64,000 nt of DNA from Eustoma russellianum (lineage: Eukaryota > Streptophyta > Magnoliopsida > Gentianales > Gentianaceae). The notes beneath the pieces were generated by a model that did no database searches, was not told the origin of the DNA, and worked only from the letters and a program-made list of their open reading frames with translations. The DNA lies in the NCBI GenBank assembly GCA_036186865.1, contig AP025067.1, positions 16,213,358-16,277,357 of the forward strand. Direction: 5' to 3'. Below are positions 10,213 through 21,478 of this stretch, piece by piece. The first letter of the stretch is position 1; each line of letters opens with the position of its first letter. Made by a program: the position numbers and the translations under genes.

Positions 10213-12690
10213 ATATTAGAAAAATAACTGACGATTTTGCCCCTAAGACACAATCTTAGACCTAAGTGATGATTTGAACTTAAGGCAATGATCATGAACA
10301 TAGGCACTGACCTCAGTTATAAGCGATGATTCTGCACATAAGTCACGATCTTAGACGTAAGTAATGATATTGATTACGAGTTGACTTTAGACATAAGTAT
10401 GGAATTAGTAATAGGTGTTGATTATGTACTAATTATGATTGGGAGATAAAACGCGATCTTAGAGGTAAGAATGATGATGCTAAGAACAATCCTAGAGATA
10501 AGTTATGATCCTAAACTGAAGAGGGCCAACGGTTTTGGACGCACGTACATCTAAGATACCCCATACAATTCTCCCTTATCTAAGGATGATCACAACTCTC
10601 TAAGTCGTGATCTTAGTAACCCTAGTTGAACAGTATATAATTGATTCGAATGAATTATGATGTCAATCAGAACATCCTAGTACAAACCTTAGATCCATAT
10701 TACCGGGTCAGGCAGTAACTCGGGCTACCTTACCAAAATTGCAACATAGTACTTGACACCATTAGGGTAAACTGGAGAAGGTCCATATTCTTACCTGGAC
10801 GGTAATACCATAGTAGGCTTAGGACTAAGTTGGGACCATAGCTACTAAGAAATGAATAGTAATAGTGGAGTAAATACTAAGGGAGGATTTATAGTAGCAT
10901 GACAGAAATTAAGCAACGATTTATAAGCATTATGATCAGTAGAGTTAGTGAAAGATACTGTCAACGGAGTTTATAGTTTACAATTAAGATGTCAATTTTA
11001 GAATTACCAAAATAGGGCCGATCCTATTAGACTCATTATCAATATTGATCGGTAGCGACATACGAGAATCGATGATATTTTACACTGTGGAATAATAGAG
11101 TGTCACAAAATCTTTTGCTAAGTGATGAACCCTTAGAAACATAGAGTTACTTGGCTTGAGTCGAGTAGGCTTGAAATTGCAAGGAAGCAAGCATGAACAA
11201 GTAATAATTGCTGTTCAGGTGAGATTAACTGAATTAGAATTAGCGGTTAAAATAACCCAGTAAAAAGTGCGATGGCTTAGTGTGGCGCACAGAAGTACGG
11301 TAAATGAGAATACCTTAAGACGAATAATATTGAATTGCCATGCTAGGATTGGAGTGTCTCAGCTAAAGATGTTATCATGAGTAGACGAACATTAGACCTA
11401 TAAGTTACGGTACTTAGAAAGATTTATCCCTGACCGTAAGAGTGGATTATAGAAATTATACGAAGTATGGATAAATATGTTTCAAGCGGTTAAATATCTA
11501 TACATGAGCACGTACACCAAGATATACCCTATATTTCAGAGATTTTTCAATTTTTCCAAGTATTTTAACTAGTTTGCTTATTTATAGTCTGCTACCTTAA
11601 CAATGTTGTATCTTCTTCCGTATTCGTATTCCAACCTGATGGAATTTCAACTACTACTGACAAACTCTGAAAAAAATAGATACATTTAAAATGTTGATGA
11701 TTTGAAGAGCAATATGTCTATATATTTCTTATATTATTTCACAAATTTTTGTTTAGCTAAGTTTATTTTGTTAAAATAATTTGAGTCGTCGACTATTGAT
11801 ATTGCAAGCATTTATTTTTGGAATTATCAACCGCTTGCCATGAAGTTACCTAATTTTGCGAAACAAAAAGTAGTTTCAAAACATACATTTTTTTTGAGAA
11901 AGAGATATACCATTTCCAAATTGTTTTATAAAACGTTACGTCATTGAGTTTCAAATGGTTTTAAGGCGGCCTTACCTGTAACACTTTTGTGAGTAGATTA
12001 TACCCATATTTTGTTTTCTTGTTTGAGACATTCTTGCGAACAAGTTATTCATTAATTTTATAAGAGATCACGCGAAACGCCACTTGCGAAAACGATTTTA
12101 TAATATTTTAGCTCAAAAAAAAATTTGGGTACTGTGTAAATAATTAAAGCTATGTTTTGAATTATAGCCACATGAGCTATATTTTATTTAGAAGCATGTC
12201 CATGCATACATTTCGTATACTAGGCTTATGACGGTATCTCTAAGAAATTAAGAGTATGATCATAGAGCTAGTTGGTAAGTATATATAAGAATTGCTTTTG
12301 AAGACTTAGTTGCGTTAAGGAGGGCGTAAGTTAAAGATTGTGATACCCCTAAGGACTGACTTTAGACGATTGGTCAAGATGGCAAGTATAAGTACGACAT
12401 AGACTCACGATTAAGGCATGAAGTGAGTATATTGGCGGTACCCTTAAGGCCGATTCGAGAATTATAGAAGGAATAGGATACGATCTATTAGGCGGAGGAC
12501 AATGGATTACAAATTACATTGTATGCACACACACGGAATGATTGAGGACTTAGTCGTGTATCACGGAAGTAAAAATAGAAAATAGCTCAGAATAAGGAGG
12601 GATACTAAGTTCGGTCATTATCTAGATAAATGAATTATATAGGGCTATACTAAGTTAGTCAATGCGTAGCACACAAGTTTCGAGGACGAA
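10213..12690 (+). other. Non-coding interior of element A
   Basis: About 2.5 kb without a credible reading frame. It is collinear over most of its length with 45448-48238 in element B, and its middle also matches about 56545-57770 in element C. It opens with a degenerate short-period repeat (ATAAGTGATGAT-like words, about 10230-10530). Relative to B it lacks about 300 bp at about 12320, where AGG microhomology flanks the missing part. Its end carries the TTTCGAGGACGAAACTT signature (12678-12694). Confidence 0.8.
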
Positions 12691-12699
12691 ACTTTTTGT

Positions 12700-12712
12700 A
12701 AGGGGGGTGGAA
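12700..12712 (+). other. Polypurine tract of element A
   Basis: AAGGGGGGTGGAA directly before the 3' LTR. Confidence 0.8.
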
Positions 12713-15320
12713 TGTTACGCCCCGCACCCTCCGTAGGATAATTAAAAGGCGAACAAGGAATTAAACGGAGTTTAATGATAGTCAACAGAAATAAATGAGG
12801 CGTTAAGTAAGAGGATTAAGTAGAAATTAATAAGAGGATTGAATATTAGAATTAAATTGTATTTAATTTTAGGATTAAATAATTAAGGTTTATCCTTTAA
12901 GATAAATAATATAAAAAGATATAATTTAGAAACACCAAATTTTACCCTAAATCCTTATTTAACTGACAACGTCAGTTTTTCTTCCCTCACTCACAAGCGA
13001 CGCAACGCTTCTCTTTCCCTTAGGCGATTTGGAGGCACCCTGCAGCCCTAGGAGTAGAAACTCTCCAGGAATCAATCAAATCCTCATCCGTTCTTCGTTT
13101 CTCTATCGAGTAATCAAAGGCAAGTAACTTTCTTATAAGTTCCTACGATTTGTGAAAGAAAATGGCCTATTTTGTTATCAAATTGGATCACCATGCAATA
13201 GTTTCTTTATGTGAATCTATGTGTGTTCTCTATGCGTTTTGGTTTTGAGATTTGGCCACCGTATATTGAAATCCTTCGTTGTTGTTGTGGATTACTTGAA
13301 ATCTTGCAAATCTCAATCCCTTGAACCCTCTCTTTACTGCTATTTTCGGTTGAGGGGAAAAGGGAGAGAAAGGTAGGATTTTGGGTTGTTTCGGTGGATG
13401 ATTTGAGTATTAGGCTTGAATCTGTATTGATATGTGCGTAGCGTTTAATTTGTAGTTTAGGCATGAGATTTTAGCAGGGATTAGGCTTGGATTGCTTGGT
13501 GTGAAGTTTGGGATCGATTGGAGTTATGGTTCTGCAGTTTCTGCAGAAATCGCAGAATTTCTTTTCTGGAATAGTAGACATCGATCGATCGATGTGAGGG
13601 GATGAAGTACTTCGATCGATCGATGTGAGGGTGTGATGTCCTCTGATGGACTTCGATCGATCGATGTGAGGGGATGAAGTACTTCGATCGATCGATGTGA
13701 GGGTATGATGTCCTCTGATGGACTTCGATCGATCGATGTGAGGGGATGAAGTACTTCGATCGATCGATGTGAGGGTATGAAGTCACTTCGATCGATCGAT
13801 GTATAAGAGGCTGAGAGATCAATGTTCTCTGATGGACACCGATCGATCGATGTGAGGGGATGATGTCACATCGATCGATCGATGTGAGGGGATGATGTCC
13901 ATCAGTTTTGTGGAAAAATAAGGGAAGAAAGAGGGAAGCTAGGGGAGTCTTTGGGTGATCTTAGAGACTTCTTAAGACCTGATTAAGGGTAGTCTAAGTA
14001 TGGGGAACATGACTTAGGAGGGTGAATCAACTTGGTGGCTCGAAAGGGGTTTTTGAATCGCATTTCAATGAGTATGACTTAGGAGGGTTAGGGGATGAAC
14101 GTACGAGGTGTTGAGAGCTCAGTGAAGGATGGTTAGAGATACTTGCCTTAGGTTATGAACCTTAGGATCATGACTAAGTGTTGACGCGATAGACGAAGTC
14201 TAAGTTATGAAGTGTAAGTTAGTGAGAGCTTGTGTGTTGCTTATACGTGCGCATGTGTACATGAATGACTTATGTGAATGTGAATTGCATACGAGAATGA
14301 GAAATGAGAATGAAATGAGGAGTCTTGCATCATGGCACGTGCATTTGCATATTGATTTGAAAAGAAAGGTGCTTCGGCACAGATTTGCGAAGGTGACCTG
14401 CAATGTTAACCGGGATAGAAATTTAAGCCGGGGTGCATTGTAGGGCACAAAAGACTGTAACGCAAACCGGGATGGAAATATAAGCCGGGGCGCGTTGCAG
14501 GGTATAAAGTTGTTTGTAATGCTAATCGGGATGGAAATATAAGCCGAGGTGCATTACAGGGTATAAAGTTGGATGTAACATAAACCGGGATAGAAATATA
14601 AGCCGGGGCGCGTTACAGGGTATAAAGTTATGTGATGTGACCGGACATTATGACATGCATTGCACTGTTTTAAAAGAGAAAGTGTTCATGCATATGTGAA
14701 TGTGTAGTGTAGTGCATATTTTGACATGCATCACGAGAGTCAAGGTGGTATGAATGTGAGTGATATCTGATTGCCAATGAATTGTTATTTGCGTGCAAAT
14801 TGTTGTACTTGCTCTATTACGTTATTCGCTTATACATTTGGAAGCTTACAAGACATGTGCCCCACAATTCCCTTGAATTATATGTATTACTCATGTCTTG
14901 CCATGTGTTGATCCCGTATGTCTTATAAGCGGGTTACTTGGTAGCGTTTTCGCTAAGGGTACTACCTTTGATATTGCAGATGAACCTAGCTACGATATGA
15001 TTTTCATTGAGGACGGCGGCGAGTGGGCTGAATGGGATACATAGAGACATGTTGGGAGCTAGATGACACAATTGTTATTTATTTCAGTTCTTTCATACAC
15101 TTGAGGATTAGTTCGTTATTACTGTGATTACCTTTAGAGAGGTTTTTATCATTTAATGTATTGAATTAATGGTGGAGATTTATCAGATGCATGTTTCCGC
15201 ACTTATTTCTCTTACGTCAGTGATGATGTGTATTCGAGAGATGAGACGTCTTGTAGTCTTCTCAGTAAGCTACGACGGGTGAACCGGTTCGGATTCCGCT
15301 GTCCGGGTCGGGGCGCTTCA
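12713..15320 (+). repeat. 3' LTR of element A
   Basis: 2608 bp, collinear with 6966-9637. Contents: palindrome array 13579-13887; CACGTG/ATTTGCAT box 14326-14350; GTGC-TTCG-GCAC tetraloop hairpin 14369-14380; hairpin ladder 14398-14629, with GGGTATAAAGTT ending three of its four units; micro-frame 14979-15044. In the micro-frame the two adjacent Gly codons differ from the 5' LTR copy only at third positions. Confidence 0.9.
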
Positions 15321-16690
15321 ACACCAAATTTGATGACTTATTAAGGGAAAGAAGTATGAGCATGTTGTCCAAAACGATAGAACATATGTCGATAAGGGTT
15401 GCGTATTAGATTGTGCGTGAAGAAAATACTTGCTAATAAATATACTTGCACTCCAGCATTCTTTTAAGAGCTACAAGACGTTTTGTCGTATCCTTAAAGA
15501 AATTGCTTATGTCCGAGAATCACACGAGGCACTATGACTTTTAGCAATGTTGCTTTCACGCCTAGATGTAAACAAAAATTAATAAAAAAATAAGACTAAT
15601 ATGATTTTGAGTCGTGATGAAACAACTTTTCTAATATATAATTTTGCTTTTTTTGTGGAAGACAATAAGGAAGTCCTTTTTATTCTTTTAAAAAATAGGA
15701 TAGAAGACTTCTGTTCCGTATATATTTAAGTAAAAATTATAGACAGATTGAAACTATTTCGTAAAGAGACATGGTGTACCGACTCGTTTCGGGCCCTAGT
15801 ATTCGAAACAGTTCACCTTTCTTATGCCGCTAAAGGAAATACAAGGCATCGATACAAATCAATTGCACGTCAGCGAAGTGACGTAATTGATATCAGTAGA
15901 AGTCATAAAATAAAATCCTCAAAATAACCTCCAATCGTTAATATAAAGTATCTAGGCAATACCCAAATCTATTACAAATTCAAACTTAACGAAATACTTC
16001 TCGAAATATCAAACTAAATTCCACAAGTACAAGTTTCGAAATGAGTACATAAATAAAACTTCCAAGCAACCATCGTGTCCTCAGTAACTCTATTCCGTCA
16101 CGTCCTTTACGAGCTCTCCAAAACTTATGTTAACTTACTACCATTACCCAATGTATTGCAGCTTAATTTCTTAAAACAACTTAAACTGCAGACCAGTTCC
16201 TGCGAATGATGAATTTAACTTTTAACTCATGAAATATTCAATAAAATAGTATTTTTTCCTTCACATATTTTATATATGATTGTTTTTTTTACATAAGCAA
16301 CCACAATTCTAAAAATATGCATTAAATAAAGAAAAGATTATAAAGAGATTCAGTAATGTCAAAACAACAATGCGTTCTTAAGAAATACCGTTTAAGATAC
16401 ATTTATCTCACATATATTTTTTGTTACTTTTTAATATGAATAATAATTTTTTTTTAACTAATTTTATTAATTTAATGTAATAAAATTGTCTTATTACTTT
16501 TTTCTTCACGTTTAAACTACAAGTTTAAACTGAAAAAAGTATACAAGAGAGGTTCTTTCTTTTTTTAAAAAAGTACTATCGAAGAAAACGTTGAAACAAA
16601 ATCGACATTTTTTAAAGCGTAAAATTTTAATAAGTATTATCTTTAAATGTTGGCAATAAAGTTGATAATTAAAAAACAAAAAGAAAAAAG
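15321..16690. other. AT-rich stretch without recognised features
   Basis: About 1.4 kb of AT-rich sequence downstream of element A. No coding match, RNA gene or repeat boundary could be supported. Confidence 0.5.
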
Positions 16691-17552
16691 AAAGTTAAAT
16701 CCATGAACCGCAAGAAGCGGTTTCCTTGTTAAGTGCTGGCCCGCGCCACGTAACCGCTAGTTCCTTTTTAACGTTATATATACTCATTGTGACACAAAGA
16801 TTTTGTTGCAGTCTCCACCATATTGTCCCTCTCTCTGTAAAGATAAATACCCTTCTCTGGAAAACCACCTTACAAGAAACCCAAAATTCGCGTTATTTTG
16901 ATGCTGTTGTCACTCAAGGCATGCAGTTTTGCCTTCACTCACCGCATTCCTTTATTCAACCACCTTCCCTGCAAACTTAAACCCCATTTCTTTACCATTT
17001 CCTCTTCTGGGTTCTTCCCAAAACCCTTAATCTTGTCTTCATTCACCCCCAAAGTTCTCCACAATAATGTCGTCTAATCGTCCCTCAGCATTTGATGTCC
17101 TCATGGCAAACGCTTCCAAGAAGAAGAACCCCAAATAGAAGCCAGTGTCACCCAAGAAACGCAAAGCTGAGGAATCTAACCGTGCCAAGAACCAACATTT
17201 GCAAATTCAAGAAGCCCAGATCGAAATTACCCCACAAGAAACATTAAAAGTGACCAAGGTGACTGCAAAATCGTCTGGAGTCTGTGCTTGTTCGGAAATT
17301 CTTCCTAATTAGGTTAAAAAAGAAAGGAGCCCAAAATGAAAAAGTTCTTGATGGTAGTTTGATGGTTAAGAAACCCAAGTTGATAATTAGTCCAGATGAG
17401 AGTGTGAGGGAACTGAAAAAGAAGGCTGTTAATTTTGACCCCAAAGAGGCGGGATATTGGGGTAAGGGTGAGAAGGTGTTGTTCTTGGCCAAGACACTTG
17501 ATGTAGTTTCCAAAGAGAAGGAGGTTATTGAATTGCAACCTTGCCCCAATGT
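16691..17552 (+). pseudogene. LIG1: DNA ligase 1 (LIG1) 5'-end fragment with upstream region
   Basis: The ATG at 17067 opens MSSNRPSAFDVLMANASKKK, which matches the conserved nuclear start of plant DNA ligase I (MSS-RPSAFD-LM-NA, then a basic SPKKRK-type tract at about 17150-17165). It stops at TAG 17136-17138. Another frame (17284-17530) carries ELKKKAVNFDP and YWGKGEKVLFLAKTLDVV, matching the ligase segment just before the DNA-binding domain. No adenylation domain or active-site lysine follows. The upstream DNA has a TATATATA-like box near 16770 and a leader that resembles a native promoter, so this looks like a genomic duplicate, not a retrocopy. Assignment rests on remembered family features. 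Confidence 0.72.
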
Positions 17553-17605
17553 AATGTCTAGACACGTACTCCATCAATGTAATGTCTAGACACATACTCC
17601 ATCAA
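17550..17605 (+). repeat. 28-bp tandem duplication at the LIG1 fragment end
   Basis: Two 28-bp units, 17550-17577 and 17578-17605, beginning TGTAATGTCTAGACAC and differing at one base. The repeat lies where ligase similarity ends and may mark a rearrangement joint. Confidence 0.8.
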
Positions 17606-18134
17606 AAATTTTCCTAAGACATATATCATTTCTCTAATTATCTTTCTACTTTTCACTTCTCTCTGATTTTCTTTGTGTGTTCCCTAATCATCAAGCAAAT
17701 GGAAAACGATTGTTTCACTTCTTGATCAACTTCTGCACTTACTGATTTACTTATATTCTTCGGTAATCACTTCACATTTTTAATTTATGTCATGCTGATT
17801 GATTGAAATCTTTGATTTAGCAAACGTTATTTCCTAAGATGATGATCATCATAATCTCACATAAAGCATCCATTTCTTACAATGTCATAATTGCTTCTTA
17901 TTTTCAAGACTCTGCAATTTTCTTTTTTCGTTTTATTTTTCCTGTTTCATTCAATGTCTTTCGTATGAACGAATCATATTGCGACGTCTGACTTCAAGCA
18001 CGATGTTTCTTTCCATATGCAATATTATTATTTTCCTTTTTCATTATGTGTCTTTCGTATGAACGAATCGTGATTTCATCTTATTGTTTGAACTTGATGT
18101 TGTGCTAATTTTCTTTCATTTAATCTTGTCTTTG

Positions 18135-18923
18135 CAGTCGGCCAATAGAAGAAGATGCCCCTGTAAGTCTGCATTCGCTTTCTCGAGGTTTTTGGTTCGC
18201 TGTTCCCTGTTTGTTTCCAAACAAACAACTATTTTCTTTTAATTAACAACATTTATTTTCATATCAATTTTGCCCTTTGTGTTTGGGGTATATTCTCAAC
18301 AGCTATTTTTGTGAATGGAAGGGGAAATTCTTCCATGGAATTCCTAAGATTAAATACGAGGTAATACTTGACAAATTCAACTTTTATTGGTGACTGAGCT
18401 GTTTTGAATTCTCATAACTCGTTACATGTTTCAATTTTTTGTTTGCAAGACTTTCCACTAAAAACCATCTCGCGTTTAAATGGTATAATGCCGAGGAGGT
18501 CATCCTTGGGAAAAGATGAAGGTTAGTTTTGCTTTCTTGCTTCATGTGTTTTTATGTATCAGAAAGCCGTGGCCTTTGACTAAGATGAAAAATTTATTTA
18601 CTCCACATAGGATTAGATGAGGTTTAGTGTTGCTTTTTGGCACACCTTTCGCGGTTCAGGATCTGACCCTTTTGGTGCACCTACAAAGGTGTGGCCATGG
18701 GAAGATGGTACCAATTCTTTGGGTATGGCTAAGAGAAGAAGTAAGATACTTGCAGCTCATTAAGTGTAAAGTTATGTAGTATGTATTGTGAGGGTTCTCT
18801 GATTTCTTATGTTTTCTGGCAAACTTGATGTTATATACACAGTGAGAGCGAATGGAAAAGCTTGGTGTGGACCCGTGGTATTTTCATGACAGAGACATCG
18901 CTCTGGATGGTAAAACAATTGAG
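18135..18923 (+). pseudogene. Xylose isomerase gene fragment with introns
   Basis: Short exons bounded by GT/AG-type sites match plant xylose isomerase (xylose to xylulose, secretory-pathway form in plants). Exon 18303-18360 gives EWKGKFFHGIPKIKYE; 18450-18521 gives HLAFKWYNAEEVILGK then a frame slip; 18611-18740 gives FSVAFWHTFRGSGSDPFGAP and WPWEDGTNS; 18843-18923 gives EKLGVDPWYFHDRDIALDG. A possible further exon is 18138-18162. The fourth exon has TAG at 18614-18616 where the family has a Trp codon. The metal-binding C-terminal half of the barrel is missing. Retained introns argue for genomic duplication or transposon capture. Confidence 0.85.
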
Positions 18924-19179
18924 GTTAGTATTGAGAAAACCATGTGCTTCAAACCATTTGAAAATCATTTTCATGTAAATATTTTAATAGGGCCGATTTC
19001 TAAGCTGTATTGTCTCCTAATATCCACCGGTCATTCACCACAAAAGGAGTTGTCACCTGAACTGTCCTTCGCTCCTAAATAGCCCTGAAATCCGGTACGG
19101 CCTCCCCTGTCTTCATCTCAATTACTTCACCTGCCAGCTACAGAAAATGGGAACGTTGTGTCTTGTTCAAGATTGGAGC
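18924..19179. other. Sequence between the gene fragment and LTR remnant
   Basis: Begins as a plausible intron (GTTAGT donor) but no later xylose isomerase exon is seen. Confidence 0.4.
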
Positions 19180-19443
19180 CGTTAGAGTCATACTGTGTAT
19201 ATACTGTATAGCTCTTGTTGTGTATAAAATTAGGGAAACAGGTAAGTTCTTGGAAATGAGAACTGAGTAGAGTTTTTGATTGTAAAGCTACAACTTCCTA
19301 GTGAGAATTGAAGGAATGAAAGTTTTCCTTCTTCATTATATTACGTCCTCTCTTTTACTTAATTTATTTTGGATGTCTTCCATTTCTATTATTCAATCCC
19401 GATTAGAAACATTGCATTGAAATCCAACATGGTATCAGAGTCC
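19180..19443 (+). repeat. Old copia 5' LTR remnant with PBS
   Basis: About 250 bp, beginning CGTTAGAGTCATAC (probably a decayed TG start) and ending AAATCCAACA at 19429, followed directly by TGGTATCAGAGTCC (19430-19443), a tRNA-iMet PBS. No matching second LTR is in the window. The left boundary is approximate. Confidence 0.65.
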
Positions 19444-20275
19444 AGAGGGGAAGCTGATTGCTCCTCACGATTTCTCAAAAATCTGAAATTAATTTCACGA
19501 TTTCTTAAGATCCGTGCATACAAGTTCTGTGATTGCATGTGTGTCTCGGGATTTTATGTTACTGATCTCTGTTTTTTCTGAGACTTGGTGTGGATTGCAG
19601 TTTCTAAGGTTCTCAGGATTAAGAATCAAGTTGATTATGCTGCATGTCTGTTTTCTTGTGTTTTTATCAACTATTGCTACAAAATTTCTGTGTATGTCAA
19701 GATTACACAGCTTAGAGGAGAAGAAGATGACAATCGAACTGATAACTGTCTTCCTCCTGCAATTCTATTTACAGCTTTCTGTTTTTTTTCAAAAACTAAC
19801 TCTAAAAGTCATAGCACTGGGTTGGATGAAGTCGTTTTTTGTTCTTTATAAAATTCTGAGATTCCTTTTTCTTCCCTCTGTCAATCGGAGTCTTGAAACA
19901 TTGATTTTGTTGCATATGGTAGTCTCATTTGTATGCGCTCAAGGTGCTCGACATAATGCCCAAGTGTCTGCGGCCTAAAATCCTAATGTCTGGACAATGT
20001 GGAGCTGTCGCCTCCAACCTGTGAAGCCTTGTTGTGCGTTGTCCTGAAGGATTCTGGTGTTTTGGGACAGCTGCAATATATATCTGCAAGGTGTTTGTTG
20101 GGTTGAATATGATTTCTAACGGGCTTGTGCACTGTTGTTGCTGGTCATCAACATGTTCATTTTTCTAGCGTGGATCATCTTATGCTTCCACGTACTTAAT
20201 AGACCATCTCTGAGGTACAATGCTAGTCTTATAATGTCATCCTTTTGACAAACTTTGAAGAACTTTTGATAATTT
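19444..20275. other. Unassigned sequence, probably retrotransposon leader
   Basis: Lies downstream of the PBS at 19430. Several overlapping short frames exist, none with recognisable gag or other domains. It may be the decayed 5' leader of the copia remnant. Confidence 0.35.
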
Positions 20276-20336
20276 TGATGAACAAGACACGGTTGAGCAG
20301 AGAGAGAATTTTTGTATATTCTTTGTTGTGTTTTTA

Positions 20337-20600
20337 GTTAATTGCACCTGGTATCTATTCTTTTCCACCAAGTTTTAAGTAGCATCCAATGTTTCATGAA
20401 ACACACTTGCCATCCAGACTTATAGGGTTAATAGACACCTGACATCAATGCTGACGTCATAAAGACAATTTTCATTTATTTTTTAAAAGTTTATAGAAAA
20501 AATAATTCAAAAAGAAAAAAGAAAAACCCCACCCCATCCCACCCCCCCACAATCGACCTCCCTCCCCTATCCTCCTCATCTTCATGTTCTTCCTCTATCT
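20337..20600 (+). repeat. Left terminal inverted repeat of the Pack-MULE
   Basis: About 264 bp, matching the reverse complement of 21206-21478. It contains a C-rich run near 20526-20552, the complement of the G-rich run in the right copy. Confidence 0.85.
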
Positions 20601-20639
20601 TCCTCTTCTTCCTAATGGAGGACGAAAACCAAACCGGCC

Positions 20640-21205
20640 GGTAACTATGCCAGTGAAAGTTACTTCAAGAAAGCTGTTTTCAACAGCCATTTCATCACCA
20701 AAAACCCTTCCAAAGCCGATCTCTTTTACCTCCCATTTTCAATCACCGGTTTAAGAAACGACAAAAGAGTTGGAGTTAGAGGCATCAAGAATTTCGTCAA
20801 AGATTACATCTCGGACATCAGCCACCGGTACCCTTACTGGAGCAGATCCAACGGTGCAGATCACTTCTACGTGGCTTGTCATTTGGTTGGACGTACCGCA
20901 ATGGAGAAAGCAGAAGAAGTGAAGTTAAATGCTATACAAGTGGTTTGCTCTTCTAGCTATTTTCTTCCGGGATATATTTCTCATAAAGATGTATCTATAC
21001 CTCAAATTTGGCCCAGAAAAGAAGAAACATTAAAGCTGCCTCCTTTAGAAAGAAAGAAACTTGCCTTCTACGCCGGAGCAATGAACTCTCGGGAACGGAA
21101 TTCTCTTGTTGAACAATGGGGAAACGACTCCGATTTGTCGGTTCATCGGACTAGGCTGCAAACGCCGTACTCGGAAGCGCTACTTGGCAGCAAATTTGAA
21201 TTATT
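20640..21205 (+). pseudogene. Captured GT47 exostosin-family glycosyltransferase fragment
   Basis: Continuous open frame from about 20616 without a usable early ATG. It encodes YASESYFKKAVFNSHFITKN, ADLFYLPFSI, RYPYWSRSNGADHFYVACH, VVCSSSYFLPGYISHKDVSI and LAFYAGAMNSRERNSLVEQW. These match the exostosin (GT47) domain of plant Golgi xyloglucan/xylan-type glycosyltransferases. About 185 residues of a usual 400-600 are present, with no membrane anchor and no C-terminal part. The frame then runs into the right inverted repeat, giving an acidic then glycine-rich tail, and stops near 21320. The open frame over this length suggests recent capture. The exact paralogue cannot be named. Confidence 0.82.
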
Positions 21206-21478
21206 TTTGGAAGAAGATGAAGATGGGAAGGATGGGGGAGGGAGGTCGATTGTGGGGGGTGGGGTGGGGCGGGGTGGGGGTGGGGTTTTTCTTTTTATTT
21301 TTGAATTATTTTTTCTATAAACTTTTAAAAAATAAATGAAAATTGCTTTTATGACGTCAGAATGGATACCAGGTGTCTATTAACCCTATAAGTCTGGATG
21401 GCAAGTGTGTTTCATGAAACATTGGATGCTACTTAAAACTTGGTGGAAAAGAATGGATATCAAATGCAATTAACTCTT
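21206..21478 (-). repeat. Right terminal inverted repeat of the Pack-MULE
   Basis: Mirror of 20337-20600. It contains a G-rich tract at 21254-21285 with six runs of four or more G separated by single bases, a strong G-quadruplex pattern. Confidence 0.85.

Larger units (their letters stand above)
6966..15320 (+). mobile_element. LARD-like Ty3/gypsy (Tekay-type) element A
   Basis: Two long LTRs starting TGTTACGCCCCGCACCC and ending GGGGCGCTTCA enclose a 3.1-kb interior. The interior has a tRNA-iMet PBS, a short broken gag start, a long non-coding stretch, and the 3' signature TTTCGAGGACGAAACTT plus a polypurine tract. The TTTCGAGGACGAAAC signature and LTR style are those of Tekay/Del chromoviruses. 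Flanks are ACACA (6961-6965) and ACACC (15321-15325), an imperfect 5-bp duplication. No protease, RT, RNase H or integrase is present, so movement would need proteins from another element. Confidence 0.88.
20337..21478. mobile_element. Mutator-like element carrying a gene fragment (Pack-MULE)
   Basis: Long terminal inverted repeats (left about 20337-20600, right about 21206-21478) start near GTTAATTGCA and are highly similar. They are flanked by the 9-bp direct repeat GTGTTTTTA at 20328-20336 and 21479-21487, the length made by Mutator-superfamily transposases. There is no transposase; the interior is a piece of a glycosyltransferase gene. The right end has four extra bases (TCTT) relative to the left. 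Insertion into a copia LTR is supported by the duplication. Confidence 0.8.

Noticed and set aside
10038..10307. 89-codon minus-strand frame over the gag start of element A
   Set aside because: Shadow of the proline/glutamine-coding gag strand.
19514..19978. Overlapping hydrophobic plus-strand frames
   Set aside because: No recognisable domain, no homologous copy in the window, and they overlap one another in different frames.
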